Origin: Sialis fuliginosa
Taxonomy: Eukaryota; Arthropoda; Insecta; Megaloptera; Sialidae
NCBI GenBank assembly: GCA_961205875.1
Contig: OY540809.1
Coordinates: 32,686,267-32,750,266, forward strand
DNA length: 64,000 nt
Direction: 5' to 3'
In this document: piece by piece, positions 36,948-47,020 of the stretch
Layout of the letters: the number at the start of each line of letters is the position of its first letter
How positions within the stretch are numbered: position 1 is the stretch's first letter
Notes under the pieces: model-generated
Databases searched by the model: none
What the model was told of the DNA's origin: nothing
The model's input: only the letters and a program-made list of their open reading frames with translations
Position numbers and translations under genes: made by a program

Positions 36948-37674
36948 GTAAGATTAAATACATACTATGCTTAAATCCGTTTTTCATATATATTAATGAA
37001 CAGTTATCAATAGCTTTTTTTATTTATTTAATGACATAAAATAAAATAAAACCCTTGTTTCTTTTGGTCGCGAATTAGGTACATCTTAATTATTATAGTC
37101 CAAAATTACGACCTGTTGGTCGGAATTGCAGAAAATTTATTTTGAAATAATAATAAAGTTACAAAATATACTATGTACATATAACTATGTAAGTATTTTT
37201 ATTTTAAATTTACAACAGATAAATAGTGTTGTAATCTAAATACGACCCATTATATGAGGTCAGTATTAGTTTTTAATGAATATAAACTCTAACCATATAT
37301 ACATTTTATGTTACTATTTTTAACGTTAATCTTTACCTGTATAAATTCAAACAAAGGTTGAATTATCCTATATGTTGCATAAACTAATCATTTAGACAGT
37401 AACAAAACGTTTTTAGGGGATTATTTTAAATTTTAAATGAATAGTTTTTTTTAATAAAAAGGTATAATTTTCATAAAAGTAATAATCGTATTTTGGTTCA
37501 TTAATTGAGTAGTATGTCCTAATTCCGACTTCAATAATCTATACCTACTGCAAACTGAAAGTCTGAATAATCAATTAATTAGTGTTAACATTTTTATAAA
37601 TTAACAACAAAAAAATGGTCAAGTCATCAGATTGATATTGTAATAATTTTTTTTATAAAATTGATTGCTTTCAG
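36948..37674 (+). other. Predicted 5' UTR intron of the transposase gene
   Basis: A consensus donor ACAG/GTAAGA at 36944-36953 and an acceptor TTGCTTTCAG ending at 37674 lie only 7 bp before the transposase ATG. The 727-bp interval has no other coding content. It contains several GGTCGGAATT-type motifs. Inferred from splice signals only. Confidence 0.5.
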
Positions 37675-37681
37675 ATTAAAA

Positions 37682-40093
37682 ATGAATCGAAAAATTAATA
37701 AAAAGTATGATTCTAATACTCTTGAAAACGCTTTACATGCTATAAGAAATGGTATGAGCTATAAAAAAGCTGCAAACCAATTCAATATACCAAAAACTAC
37801 GTTAATTGATAAAATAAAGAAAAAATATAAAAATGATAATTCAGGAGCTCCTACAATTCTAACATCTGAAGAAGAGCAGACTATAGTAAACTGGATAATA
37901 TATTTAGGTAAAGCTGGGTTTCCAGTCACAAAAAATCAGCTATTACAAAGTGTTGCTGAGTTAGTAAAAAATCTAAATCGGCGTAATCCTTTCAAAAACG
38001 GTGTTCCTGGACGCCACTGGTATGAAGGATTTCTTTCCAGGCATCCAGAACTTTCTCCAAGAATATCTCAGCATCTTACAAAACCCCGTGCTGAAATCAC
38101 CGAACTAGCAATTAGAGACTGGTTTAAAAGAGTGGAGACATATTTTACAGAACAACAGTGTCTAGATATTTTGATGGACCCAAAAAGAATATTCAATTGC
38201 GATGAAACCGGGTTTTATCTAGCCCCAAAAGAAAAACAAGTTATTGTTCGCAAAGGATCAAGAAAAGTGTATAACAAAATAGGAAATGACGAAAAAGAAT
38301 GCTTAACTGTATTATTGACGGTTAGTGCAGATGGAGAAATTCCAACCCCATTAGTTATTTTTCCCTATAAACGTATGCCACCAAGTGTAATATCCAAAAT
38401 GCCACCAAAATGGGGTCTTGGGCGGTCAGATTCTGGATGGATGACTAGTGAAGGCTTCTATGAATTCATTACAAATGTTTTTTTCAAATGGCTGAAGGAA
38501 AGTAAGACTACCTTGCCGGTTGTATTATTTTTAGATGGCCATATTTCTCATTTAAGTTTGCCATTAATAGAATTTTGTAAAAAGGAAGGAATAATCTTAA
38601 CCGCTTTATTGCCCAATTCTACGCATATTCTTCAGCCTCTTGATGTGGCCGTATTTAAACCTCTAAAGCAGTCATGGAAGGATTATGTTCATAACTGGCG
38701 TTTGAAGAATCAAGGCGAAAAGTTAAAGAAAGAAGAGTTTTCACCTTTGCTAAAAAATTGTCTTGACAATTCTTGCAACAAATCTATAATAACAAAAGGC
38801 TTTAAAACGTGTGGTTTGTGTCCCTTTGATGTTAACAAGGTAGATTTTAGTAAAATTTTAACAAAATCTAGCAACAACATAATCATAGAACCTTTGCAAT
38901 CTAATTCCATAAAATGTACATGTGAGGATGATACAAAATTTCTTGAAGAATTTGAAAAAAGGATCGACCCAAACGTTCTACAAGAATTTAAATCTTCATT
39001 CTCAGAATATTGGTCTGGTGCAATGAACTTAGAAGGTTTATACTGTTTTTGGAAAGGAATAAAAAAATGTCCAAAGCTAGAAACGCATAAATTACAAACT
39101 GAACTAGGAATTGTAGAAGAAAACGAAAACCATGCTTTTATAGCAGAAGAAGATAAGAACAAAAATAAAGATATCGAAAACTTAGAAAATATTTTAAACA
39201 TATCAGATTATGATACGGCACTTGAAAGTAGCTTCATAGCTATTGATGACAGCGTCTGGCTGGAAAATAATAATGTACTTGATTTAAATATTCAAGCAGA
39301 CGGTCAAGTAGAAATAATAAGCTCTCAAAAAGACAACGAAGAAGTTTTGAATGAGAATATTTTTAAAGTGATAAACAATAATTCAACAACTGAAACTGTG
39401 CCGGAAGCAAACAATGTTGCTGAACTTACAAATAATTTTTCTGATTATAAAACGCCAAAGAAGCAAGGAGTACAAATAAACTTACCATCACCTTTTAAAA
39501 AAGCTTTGTTTTGGCCTGAAGATAATAGTGACAAGAAGAAAGCAAAACGTACTCTAAAACCGAAAAAGACTCCAACAGTAGCAATAAGTGATGAATTTGT
39601 TGAATATCAAAGAAAATTAGAAGAAGATAAAAAAAAGAAAGCGGACGAAAAGCTCAAAAGGTTTAACAAAAGAAAAGCATTGACTGATAAGGGCAATATT
39701 AAAAAGAAAATATCAGAAAATAGTAGTGTAGGTATTTCTACTGTATCTAAAGAAAACAATTCTATTAATAAAGCTGTTAATGAAGAAAAAACAGCAGACA
39801 TTCAAGAAGCTGAATTAGGTTCGGATTATACTATTGGCGATTTTGTGATAGTTTGTTATGAAGAAGAATATTTCCCGGGCAGTATAATTGAAGAAACAGA
39901 AGAAGGTCATCAAATCAAAACAATGTCTATGTGTGGCTCTTACTGGAAATGGCCTGAGAAAGATGACATTCTGATTTATCCAGATAGTGATATTGTTTGC
40001 AAAATCCCACATCCAATGTTGATGAACAATCGAGGACAATATAATGTCCCAAAGATTCAATCATTGAAGAATGATAAGATTAATAATTATTAA
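37682..40093 (+). CDS. Pogo/Jerky-like transposase with C-terminal extension
   Basis: About 803 residues from the ATG at 37682; a seven-codon upstream extension begins with TTG inside the predicted intron and was rejected. The N-terminus has a pipsqueak-type helix-turn-helix (YDSNTLENALHAIRNGMS...IPKTTLIDKIK, residues ~9-45). A CENP-B-like DNA-binding region (GRHWYEGFLSRHPEL) follows near 110-130. The DDE_1 catalytic core has Asp ~174 in FNCDETGF, Asp ~285 in LFLDGHISH and Asp ~321 in HILQPLDVAVF, a DD35D triad usual for pogo relatives. A long charged linker with a lysine-rich segment (~620-680) leads to a ~90-residue C-terminal module (GDFVIVCYEEEYFPGSI...YWKWPE). It should bind the terminal repeats and cut and join DNA in the nucleus. 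No stops or frameshifts are seen. AATAAA lies at 40225. Confidence 0.93.
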   Translation: MNRKINKKYDSNTLENALHAIRNGMSYKKAANQFNIPKTTLIDKIKKKYKNDNSGAPTILTSEEEQTIVNWIIYLGKAGFPVTKNQLLQSVAELVKNLNRRNPFKNGVPGRHWYEGFLSRHPELSPRISQHLTKPRAEITELAIRDWFKRVETYFTEQQCLDILMDPKRIFNCDETGFYLAPKEKQVIVRKGSRKVYNKIGNDEKECLTVLLTVSADGEIPTPLVIFPYKRMPPSVISKMPPKWGLGRSDSGWMTSEGFYEFITNVFFKWLKESKTTLPVVLFLDGHISHLSLPLIEFCKKEGIILTALLPNSTHILQPLDVAVFKPLKQSWKDYVHNWRLKNQGEKLKKEEFSPLLKNCLDNSCNKSIITKGFKTCGLCPFDVNKVDFSKILTKSSNNIIIEPLQSNSIKCTCEDDTKFLEEFEKRIDPNVLQEFKSSFSEYWSGAMNLEGLYCFWKGIKKCPKLETHKLQTELGIVEENENHAFIAEEDKNKNKDIENLENILNISDYDTALESSFIAIDDSVWLENNNVLDLNIQADGQVEIISSQKDNEEVLNENIFKVINNNSTTETVPEANNVAELTNNFSDYKTPKKQGVQINLPSPFKKALFWPEDNSDKKKAKRTLKPKKTPTVAISDEFVEYQRKLEEDKKKKADEKLKRFNKRKALTDKGNIKKKISENSSVGISTVSKENNSINKAVNEEKTADIQEAELGSDYTIGDFVIVCYEEEYFPGSIIEETEEGHQIKTMSMCGSYWKWPEKDDILIYPDSDIVCKIPHPMLMNNRGQYNVPKIQSLKNDKINNY

Positions 40094-40224
40094 TATTTAT
40101 GCTCATTACTTGTATTTTAATAATTTCAGGTATTTGATTTTTTCTTTTTGATCTCATTGTTATTTATATTTTTTAAGAAATATTAAGTAAACATTGTTTT
40201 TGTTATATTGCTCATAAAATTTAA

Positions 40225-40230
40225 AATAAA
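40225..40230 (+). terminator. Polyadenylation signal AATAAA of the transposase gene
   Basis: AATAAA lies 132 bp after the transposase stop codon and before the right inverted repeat. Confidence 0.55.
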
Positions 40231-40302
40231 CCTATTTTTCAATATATCACAGTTTTATTTATTTATAATTATAGATTAAGTATGTCACTAAAAGTTACAG
40301 GT

Positions 40303-40600
40303 CGCATGTCAGTCGGAATTAAAACCCCCAGACGGAATTATGTACCTGCTGGGTCGGAAATACCTCAGATTGCAATTTTTGGTCGTAATTATGTACAATT
40401 CAACTTTTAAGAGGGTTCCCTCATTTAATCAAATAATTAGTGAAAATTAATAAATAACTATATTTCAATTCATTGTATTTCAATAAAGTAAGAATCAATT
40501 ATACATATCAAAATAAAACATTTTACGTAAAGTTTATTAATTTCTTATTTTTTAAGTTTGAAGTTTATTCTTCCTTAAGGTGTCGGAAATTCGTACATTT
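40303..40600 (+). repeat. Subterminal GGTCGGAATTA-type motifs (right side)
   Basis: CAGTCGGAATTA, CAGACGGAATTATGTACC, GGGTCGGAAATACC, TGGTCGTAATTATGTAC and GTCGGAAATTCGTACA occur at about 40309, 40331, 40350, 40380 and 40581. Matching motifs lie on the left side near 37065, 37100, 37117 and 37517. They may be transposase contact sites. Confidence 0.55.
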
Positions 40601-40614
40601 ACGTTAGTGGTATA

Positions 40615-40929
40615 TCTTTAGGATAACATTTAGGTGAAAATGTCTAGATGTAATCTTATAGCCCGTTTTATTCTGAATAATTTTCTTTTAGTTCCGTGTT
40701 GAAAGGTTTGATAGAAGCTGAGATATTTTAGTTTCCGCAAACCCTTTAATGTACAAAAAATGCTGCAACCTGTAGAACAAATATGGCCATCACGCGAAAA
40801 CAAAAAACAATAAAATTAAAATAATGGGCGTTTCGAACTACTAACATGTTAGGGTAATTACACACAAAAAATCATTTTTTTTAGAATGATCGAGCAACCA
40901 GTGCTGGACCAGTTCATATGGATTGACCC
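40615..40929 (-). repeat. Right terminal inverted repeat of the pogo-like element
   Basis: Reverse complement of 36018-36340, ending CATATGGATTGACCC and followed by the TATA target copy. Confidence 0.9.
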
Positions 40930-41310
40930 TATAGTAATTGGAAAATACGAATATTGAAATTCTTACAATATAAAAAGTGTAATGAAGTGGTAATGCGAGC
41001 TAAAACAAATGACGACAATGACAAATGGGACAACCTCGATATTCAGGCGACTAACTATATTTACAGTGCAATAACGAATAAACAGTTAGAATACATAAGT
41101 GATTTAGATTTAGCTTACAAAATTATCCAAAAGTTTGATGAGATGTACCTGAAAAAGTCAACGGCTTTGCAAATTGTATGTCGACATAACCTCGAAAATG
41201 TAAAATTAAAAAATTATGTAGAAGTGTCCTTATTTTTCGACGATTTTGAAAGAGCAGTAAATGAATTAAAGCAAGCAGGTGCAGTTACGGAGCAAGAAAA
41301 ACTGAACTAA
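40930..41310 (+). pseudogene. gag: Copia Gag, central part (ends at a premature stop)
   Basis: In phase with 35963-36017. It has the SNWKIRILKFLQYKKC start of the copia Gag (UBN2/Retrotran_gag type) domain and continues through LDLAYKIIQKFDEMYLKKS and EQEKLN. A TAA at 41308 ends the frame, but the very next codon continues the same protein (MLKSLPQSYSHIGDLIDVL), so this is a single nonsense change in an otherwise continuous Gag. Confidence 0.88.
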
Positions 41311-42108
41311 ATGTTAAAATCGTTACCACAGAGCTATAGTCATATCGGTGATTTAATAGATGTACTACCTGAAAATGAAAAAACTGTTGATTATTTTAAA
41401 AGTAAAATCAAATTAAAAAATGCAGAAGAAAAATCAAATGAAGCATCAAATGCCAGCTCAAATGTTTTTCGAGCAGAAGTCAGGCCGTCAACACAAAAAA
41501 AATTAATTGTTTTAACTGTGGAAAACCTGGCCACATACAGAGGGATTGTCATACCCGTACTGGATATTCTGGAAGTCGAAGTCGTGGATACTCTGAAAGT
41601 CGAAGTCGTGGATATTCTGGAAGTAGAGGACGTGGAGCATTTTCATAGAGGACGAGGAAATTATAATAATGAGCAACAAAGAAACTACAACAATGAACAA
41701 TACGGAAATAGTTTTCACACTACTATCGCCAACAATACTACAACAAGTGAGAAAAGGAATACCAAGGAAGGTCAAATTGAATGGTTACTTGACAGCGGTT
41801 GTACTGATCATATTATAAATACTGACGAGTACTTCGAAACATGTGAGACATTAACAAAAACTGTGAAAGTTAAAATTGGTAATGGTACATTATTAGAAGC
41901 TACAAAGGTTGGTGATATTAAAACGTATTTCTTAGTGTATGGAGAAAAATCAAATGTTTTTTATGTAAAAGAAATGAAGGTAAATTTATTAAGTTATTCA
42001 AGAATCACTGACAAAAATTCAGTTGTGTCTAAAAGGAGATTGTCAAAAATATATAACCCATATGGAAAAATTATAGCTGTTGCAATTAAAGATGACTATA
42101 TAAGATGA
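41311..42108 (+). pseudogene. gag-pol: Copia Gag C-terminus and protease, frameshifted
   Basis: The frame starts with the Gag segment LKSLPQSYSHIGDLI and later carries the copia protease motif WLLDSGCTDH (~41787-41816). The zinc knuckle (CFNCGKPGHIQRDC) is present at 41508-41550 but in another frame, after an A8 run near 41492-41501. The original frame returns near 41640, so two compensating indels flank the knuckle. The frame stops at 42106 and the protein continues in a shifted frame. Confidence 0.85.
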
Positions 42109-42290
42109 AAAGTTTTGTAAATGAAAAAGTACTCGAAGCAAATGTGAGCAAAGGCAATATGACTACAAAAGAAAAACTACATCGTACTTTGGGACATATA
42201 AATTTTAATAATTTGGAAAAATGTGCAAAAATGAATCATTGGACGGATTGCCTAAATATTACAGGCAAATTAGACAAAATATCGACCTGA
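42105..42290 (+). pseudogene. pol: Copia pre-integrase fragment
   Basis: About 60 codons containing the GAG_pre-integrase signature KLHRTLGHINFNNLEKCA. The zinc-binding cysteines expected next are missing and the similarity ends by ~42290. It is shifted by one frame relative to the protease segment. Confidence 0.75.
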
Positions 42291-42354
42291 AAAGAACATA
42301 ATTCTTAGATCTATTTTTTTTGTTTTAAATCACTTTGTTATATATATACTTTAA

Positions 42355-44058
42355 GAATCCAATGAGTCCCGAGTTTTAAGGCTGTTGCGTATGTGCATAT
42401 TGGAGGGGGAAAGGTTGCGCGCGGATAGCATTTATATTGTTGATGATTTTCTTTAATAAGACATTAAAGACTGTTTTAATTTTAAATATTATACACCTAA
42501 TATCTATTTTAGGGTTCCGTAGAAAACTAGGAACCCTTCTCGTTTCGCTCTATCCGCCCGTCCGTCCGTTCGTACGTTTATATAAATTTTATAGCGATTT
42601 AGATAAAATTTGGTATACGAACGTAGATTGATAACTCAAAAACAAAAATGATGAAATTTTGAAAAAAAAATTATTAGACCCCCTTCCAATAGACTGAAAA
42701 ATAAATTCAATTTTTTTTTCACTTACCCCATCAAGTGGGGTGTCCTTAGATAGGTCTTCTAAAATGCAACAAAAAATGTTAAATAACCTTTTGATTTTAA
42801 CCCTTCAGTCACGATATATTTGCTTTTCAATGTCATTGTTAAAGTGTATCCACCCATCTTATTTCTAAACTCTTAATTAAAAAAATCTAGAATGTAGCTT
42901 TTAATTAGTACTTTCTCTGAAAATTATAACGAACACTGTCAAACAATTCTTTGGACCCTCCTCCCATAGACTGAAAAGCGTACTTACATTATTTTCGAAC
43001 ATTTGATCGAACATGTCCATTTTACCCCACTTTTCCCTCCATAATTCTAATAATTTTACATAATGACAACATTATTTTACAAAATATACTCACTAACATA
43101 AAGGCAACCTGTGTATAAAATAATCCGTTAAATCTTGATTTATAAAAACTTAAATATTCACGATTTTTTGTCATGGTGTTAGTCGTTTTGTCTTTTGAGT
43201 TATATCATTTTGTATATAAAAAAACTATTTAAAGATACCATCTGCTACAATTTTCATAGAAAAGTTTTTGTTTTAAAACCCTTAGTTTTTGAATAATATT
43301 AACAAATATACTGAGATACACAATTTATAAAGCTCAAAAACTCTCATTAGTAATGAATAATTCAGATAACCTCTGATTGTTGTAACCAAAATAATTTTTT
43401 ATGGGTGCAACAGTATCACCTAAACATATGAACAAAAATAAATATAACCCACTAGAAAGAGCTAACAATTTTTTAAAGCATTGGCAATACGCGGCCGTTC
43501 AAAGCTGTTTATGGAGGGATTCTCCTCCTTCATAATTAAAAAAAATAGAATGGTTACATTCTATGAGACATATATTATCCGATTTTTATAAAATTTGTTT
43601 GTAGAACACGATAAGCCGGTAAGTGATCAAAATCAAGACTAGCTTCATCGCTTATTTGACATGCCCTACATTAAATCCAAATACCGGCTAAAGTTCCCCA
43701 GTCCCGACTCTTCGGTTTCTTAAAGATAAAGTATTTCTGAAGCCATTTCAGGAGGTATTTCTAATCTTTCCTTTTTTTCCTTAATATAATCTATTTTTAA
43801 TGCACACGTGTCAATTTTATGTAAATAAATATTTACCGTTACAAAATAATTAATTTTACCTTACTATTTTTTTTTGTCATTTTATAACCCCCAGTCCTCT
43901 TCCCAACATTAATTTTGACCTCATTAATTACTTAATGTTCGTTATAAACTATTTAGTACAGGGACATTAATTATTTTCATACATTTGATCTAACATATCC
44001 TTTTTACCCCACTTTCCCCTAAACGCAACAACTTCTGACCTCGGGACTCATTGAATTC
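42355..44058. mobile_element. Candidate non-autonomous element with TTTAA flanks
   Basis: The left end GAATCCAATGAGTCCCGAG at 42355 and the right end CTCGGGACTCATTGAATTC at 44058 are near-perfect inverted repeats, both flanked by TTTAA (42350-42354 and 44059-44063). The interior has no coding ORF. It contains an AGGGTTCCGTAG...CCGTCCGTCCG segment (42509-42570) and two copies of a motif with ATAGACTGAAAA (42689 and 42968). It lies just past the truncation of the copia element. Confidence 0.6.
42509..42640 (+). repeat. Dispersed GGGTTCCGTA-type repeat segment
   Basis: GGGTTCCGTAGAAAACTAGG, GAACCCTTCTCGTTTCGCTC and a CCGTCCGTCCG run. This head segment is familiar from interspersed repeats in many insect genomes, but I cannot assign it to a named family. 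Confidence 0.5.
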
Positions 44059-44204
44059 TTTAATGAGAAATACTATTGGATACATTTCCGAAATAAAATT
44101 AAATCTAATAATTAAGTTTTAGTTAAATGCAAAGGACCCCGCACAAAAGCAATGGAAAAACACTCTCGGTGGATTTTGACCAAACCCACGGAAATACATA
44201 CTGA

Positions 44205-44885
44205 TCAAAGTTGTCCATAGAACATGGGTCCGCAAACTCGATCTTCATGGTCATTTCAAGGTCATATTATCAAAAAAAATATCAAAAAAATCTAAACAAA
44301 ATATATTCAGAGGTTTTCGGGGTCGCTGAATCCGAATCCGAGTTCTGCTTTTTTGTATCGAGTGAAGGGTCAATGTCGATTCAAGGTCAAATAAACAAGA
44401 AGCCATTACGAAATTCTGAAAAATGTGCAGGTAGGTATTCGGGATGACTGAATCCGAATCCTAGGTCTACTTTTCTGTGTCAAGGTCAAGGTAGTTTTAA
44501 GGTAAAATTAATAAAAGGATTTAAAAAATAAAATAGTTTTAATAATTAGGTTTTCGGTATCACTGAATTCAAATCCGAGGTCCGGTTTTTTTGTATCTAG
44601 TCAAATCCTTTTGTTAATTTGACCTTAAAACTACGTTGACCTTGACTCGATACAGAAATGCGGACCTCGGATTCGGGTTCGGCGACCCAAAAACCTACCT
44701 GTACATTTTTTCAGATTTTTGTAATGGCCTTTTGTTTATTTGACCTTTAAATAACTTTGTCTTTCACTCGATACAGAACAGCAGATCTCGGATTCGGATT
44801 CAGCGATCCAGAAAACCTACATGTACATTTTTGCAGATTTTTTATGGCCTTCTGTTAATTTGACCTTGAATCGACCTTGACCTAT
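44205..44885. repeat. Inverted tandem repeat with TCAAGGTCA motifs
   Basis: About three ~130-bp units (GGTTTTCGG-GTCGCTGAATCCGAATCC...TTCAAGGTCA) run forward to ~44605. Two to three units then run in reverse (TTTGACCTT...CGGATTCGG) to ~44885. The arms form a large imperfect palindrome centred near 44605. No ORF is supported. Confidence 0.85.
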
Positions 44886-46053
44886 ATATATATATTGAAA
44901 TATATACTTCCGGTTAAACACTAGAAAAAAAGTTCAAATTTGGAATCTGATTTAAAAATCAAAAATAACAGTAAATTTTCGATTCAAAATACTACATTTA
45001 TTATTTTATTAAAAACGGCGTCAATATGAAAAAAAAATCCAAAAAAAACCCTTCCATCAATCAGGTCAATCTTTAGAATCCCATAATTTGACAACTAAAC
45101 ATCAAATAAAAAAAATATTGTGTGTACATGTTCATATCCTCTAGAAATACAAATATGCCTAATATGAACGAATTTCAGAACCTCACTTTTTTTTCGTTGT
45201 CCGTTTCACGTGAAATGCCCCATATGTAATACTTTACATCGATTGAATGTTTCTGCATATATCGCAGTTTTGCAATTTTAAAACGAGCATAAAAAGTACT
45301 TACTTATATTTTTTTAAACTTTCTGCGAGTGCATATAAGGTTAAAATAATTTGTTCCTTGTAGATAAATTTTTTTTTCACGGATGGTATCGTTTAATATC
45401 TATTTACACTAATACATAATAAACAATAGGTAGCTAGAGATTTTTTGGATATATATTAATTGTACTTACCTTTTAAATAATAATTTAATACACAATTAAA
45501 CTGTAATAAAATGGAGAATCACAATAAGAATTGAAAATGACAGAAAACAAAAGGTAAATATTATTATGCATAATTTTAAACACGTAACCTACGTAACGCG
45601 ACGCGGATCAGTACTCTGAGGGTCGTTCATTTGAAGTAAAATTTTCCATATGACCCTTCTGCTTATTGTTAGTAGTATATTCTGTGATACATATTGAATT
45701 GATACATCTGAATATCAAATTCTATTTAGTACATAATTTTTTAACAATTATTAGATGTTAATTATTATGGTCAAACCTAGATAAATGTGATAATAAAAAA
45801 TTTGTGAAATTAAATAGTGTACATTAATTTTCTGTGTATAAATACTTTTTGCTGGAAGTGAATGGACAATCTGCAAAATGTAAAACGTTCAATAAAGAAT
45901 TAAGGTTCCTCAAAAGGACTTATACTTTAAATTCTATTTATAAAATCAACTAATAATTTTTCTACGAAAGCTCACTATATGAATGTTTTTCATAATCATA
46001 CGTAAAACCGTAAGTACACATTTAAAAATTTATTTACAAGTTATTAAATGGTT
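44886..46053. other. Anonymous AT-rich DNA
   Basis: No ORF and no tandem repeat beyond (TA)n near 44884-44908. The phrase TTTCACGTGAAATGCCCCAT near 45207 is an E-box-like palindrome context seen in dispersed insect repeats. I see nothing else to annotate before the gypsy LTR at 46054. Confidence 0.5.
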
Positions 46054-46207
46054 TATTACCACTATCGGCAAATAGAAATAGTTTGCCTCGGCGTAGCACA
46101 GTGGAGACGAGGTGGTTCGACGTTCGGACGGACAGGAAGGGAGTGTCGAGGTGCCAGAAGGGCGCCACGTAATTTTAAACTAAAAACTACGTAAAATAAA
46201 ATATATA
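46054..46207 (-). repeat. Gypsy 3' LTR (154 bp)
   Basis: Matches 59491-59640 plus the TATA at 63252-63255, with about three substitutions. On the minus strand it starts TATATATTTTATTTT and ends GATAGTGGTAATA, so the ends are not the usual TG...CA. A TGGCGCC primer site follows the 5' copy, confirming that these are LTRs. Confidence 0.9.
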
Positions 46208-46322
46208 GATTCAATAATAAAATTATATTCAAAAAAAAAAATATATATATTATCAATAAAAAAAAATATATGTACACAATAACCAAAGTAAAGTCTGCAA
46301 TATTCTGCTCAAAAAAAAGATA

Positions 46323-47015
46323 TCAAAACACAAAATAGTCACTGATGGCTTCAGCAATCTCCCCCTCTTCTTCGGGGCGATTTTCATCGAAAATCGAATC
46401 TGGTGGGTGAGCCTTCAAATCCTTGACGTGCCAGTTTCCTCTACTTCTCCCATCTTCATCCATCAACTCATACGTCCACGTTGAGACCTTTTTCTTGATC
46501 ACAAATGGACCGGTGAACGAGTTTGGCGGAAAAATGTCGTGTGGCATCCGAAAGCACGTAATTCTTCTTCCAGACTCTGTCCCCGACAGAATAGGTGATT
46601 GGTCTTCTTCGGAGGTTATAGTGATTAGCCGATTTTTGATGAGTGGCTAATATAATATAATAATAATATAATATAATAATTGATATTATCATATATGGTC
46701 TTGAACATATTTTCTCGGTTATCGTGAAAGTCTTCGGCAGTAGGGACTTTCATCGAGAAACTTCGTCCATCTGCCATCATCTCACGACCGAAATTGACGA
46801 AATACGGAGTGTGGCCAGTAACTTCATGTTTAGATGTTCTTAAGGCACACGCAACCTTGGGTAGATGTTCATCCCATCTTCTTTGATGTAAGAAGAAATC
46901 ATCGTCTTTACTACTCTGTTCACTCTTTCAGCAGGATTGACTTGCGGATGATATGCAGCGTTGAACAGAATCTTAGAACCGTATTTCTTCGTCATATTCA
47001 TGAATTCTTTACTTC
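46323..47015 (-). pseudogene. pol: Gypsy integrase C-terminal part
   Basis: From the BEL junction the minus strand continues the integrase core (RSKEFMNMTKKYGSKI, NAAYHPQVNPAERVNR with the catalytic Glu, RRWDEHLPKVACALR). It continues through a (TAATA)n-like tract at 46650-46682 that disturbs the frame, then NHYNLRRRPITYSVGDRVW and a GPF/Y-type tail (FTGPFVIKKKVSTWTYELMD). At least two frame changes lie between 46500 and 46900. No complete protein can be made. Confidence 0.85.
46650..46682. repeat. AT microsatellite inside the integrase pseudogene
   Basis: A TAATATAATATAATAATAATAT tract lies between integrase coding segments. It probably expanded after the element lost function. Confidence 0.8.
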
Positions 47016-47020
47016 GGTAC

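Larger units (their letters stand above)
36018..40929 (+). mobile_element. Pogo/Jerky-like DNA transposon, 4.9 kb, complete
   Basis: Bounded by GGGTCAATCCATATGAA at 36018 and its reverse complement ending at 40929, both flanked by TATA (36014-36017 and 40930-40933). The terminal inverted repeats extend about 320 bp with modest divergence. One intact transposase gene lies inside, with an apparent 5' UTR intron. The element interrupts a copia gag gene, so it is the younger of the two. Pogo relatives normally duplicate TA; here the four-base TATA is what restores the target frame. Confidence 0.9.
35710..42290 (+). mobile_element. Decayed Ty1/copia retrotransposon, 5' part, split by a DNA transposon
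   Basis: A 5' LTR-like start, a gag N-terminus, then the host frame interrupted at 36014-40933 by a DNA transposon, then gag, zinc knuckle, protease and the start of the integrase region up to ~42290. Everything from the integrase core to the 3' LTR is absent. Frameshifts and a nonsense codon show it is inactive. Confidence 0.85.

Noticed and set aside
37661..37681. Upstream seven-codon extension of the transposase
   Set aside because: It starts with TTG and crosses a strong 3' splice acceptor (TTTCAG). The ATG at 37682 directly precedes the HTH_psq domain.
38710..39201. 163-codon antisense ORF within the transposase gene
   Set aside because: It is the shadow of a strongly supported coding frame and has no recognisable domain.
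42437..42631. 64-codon ORF over the CCGTCCGTCCG segment
   Set aside because: It overlaps a dispersed non-coding repeat and has no protein resemblance.
45207..45230. TTTCACGTGAAATG palindrome as a regulatory site
   Set aside because: An isolated E-box-like palindrome in anonymous repeat DNA; no gene is near to regulate.
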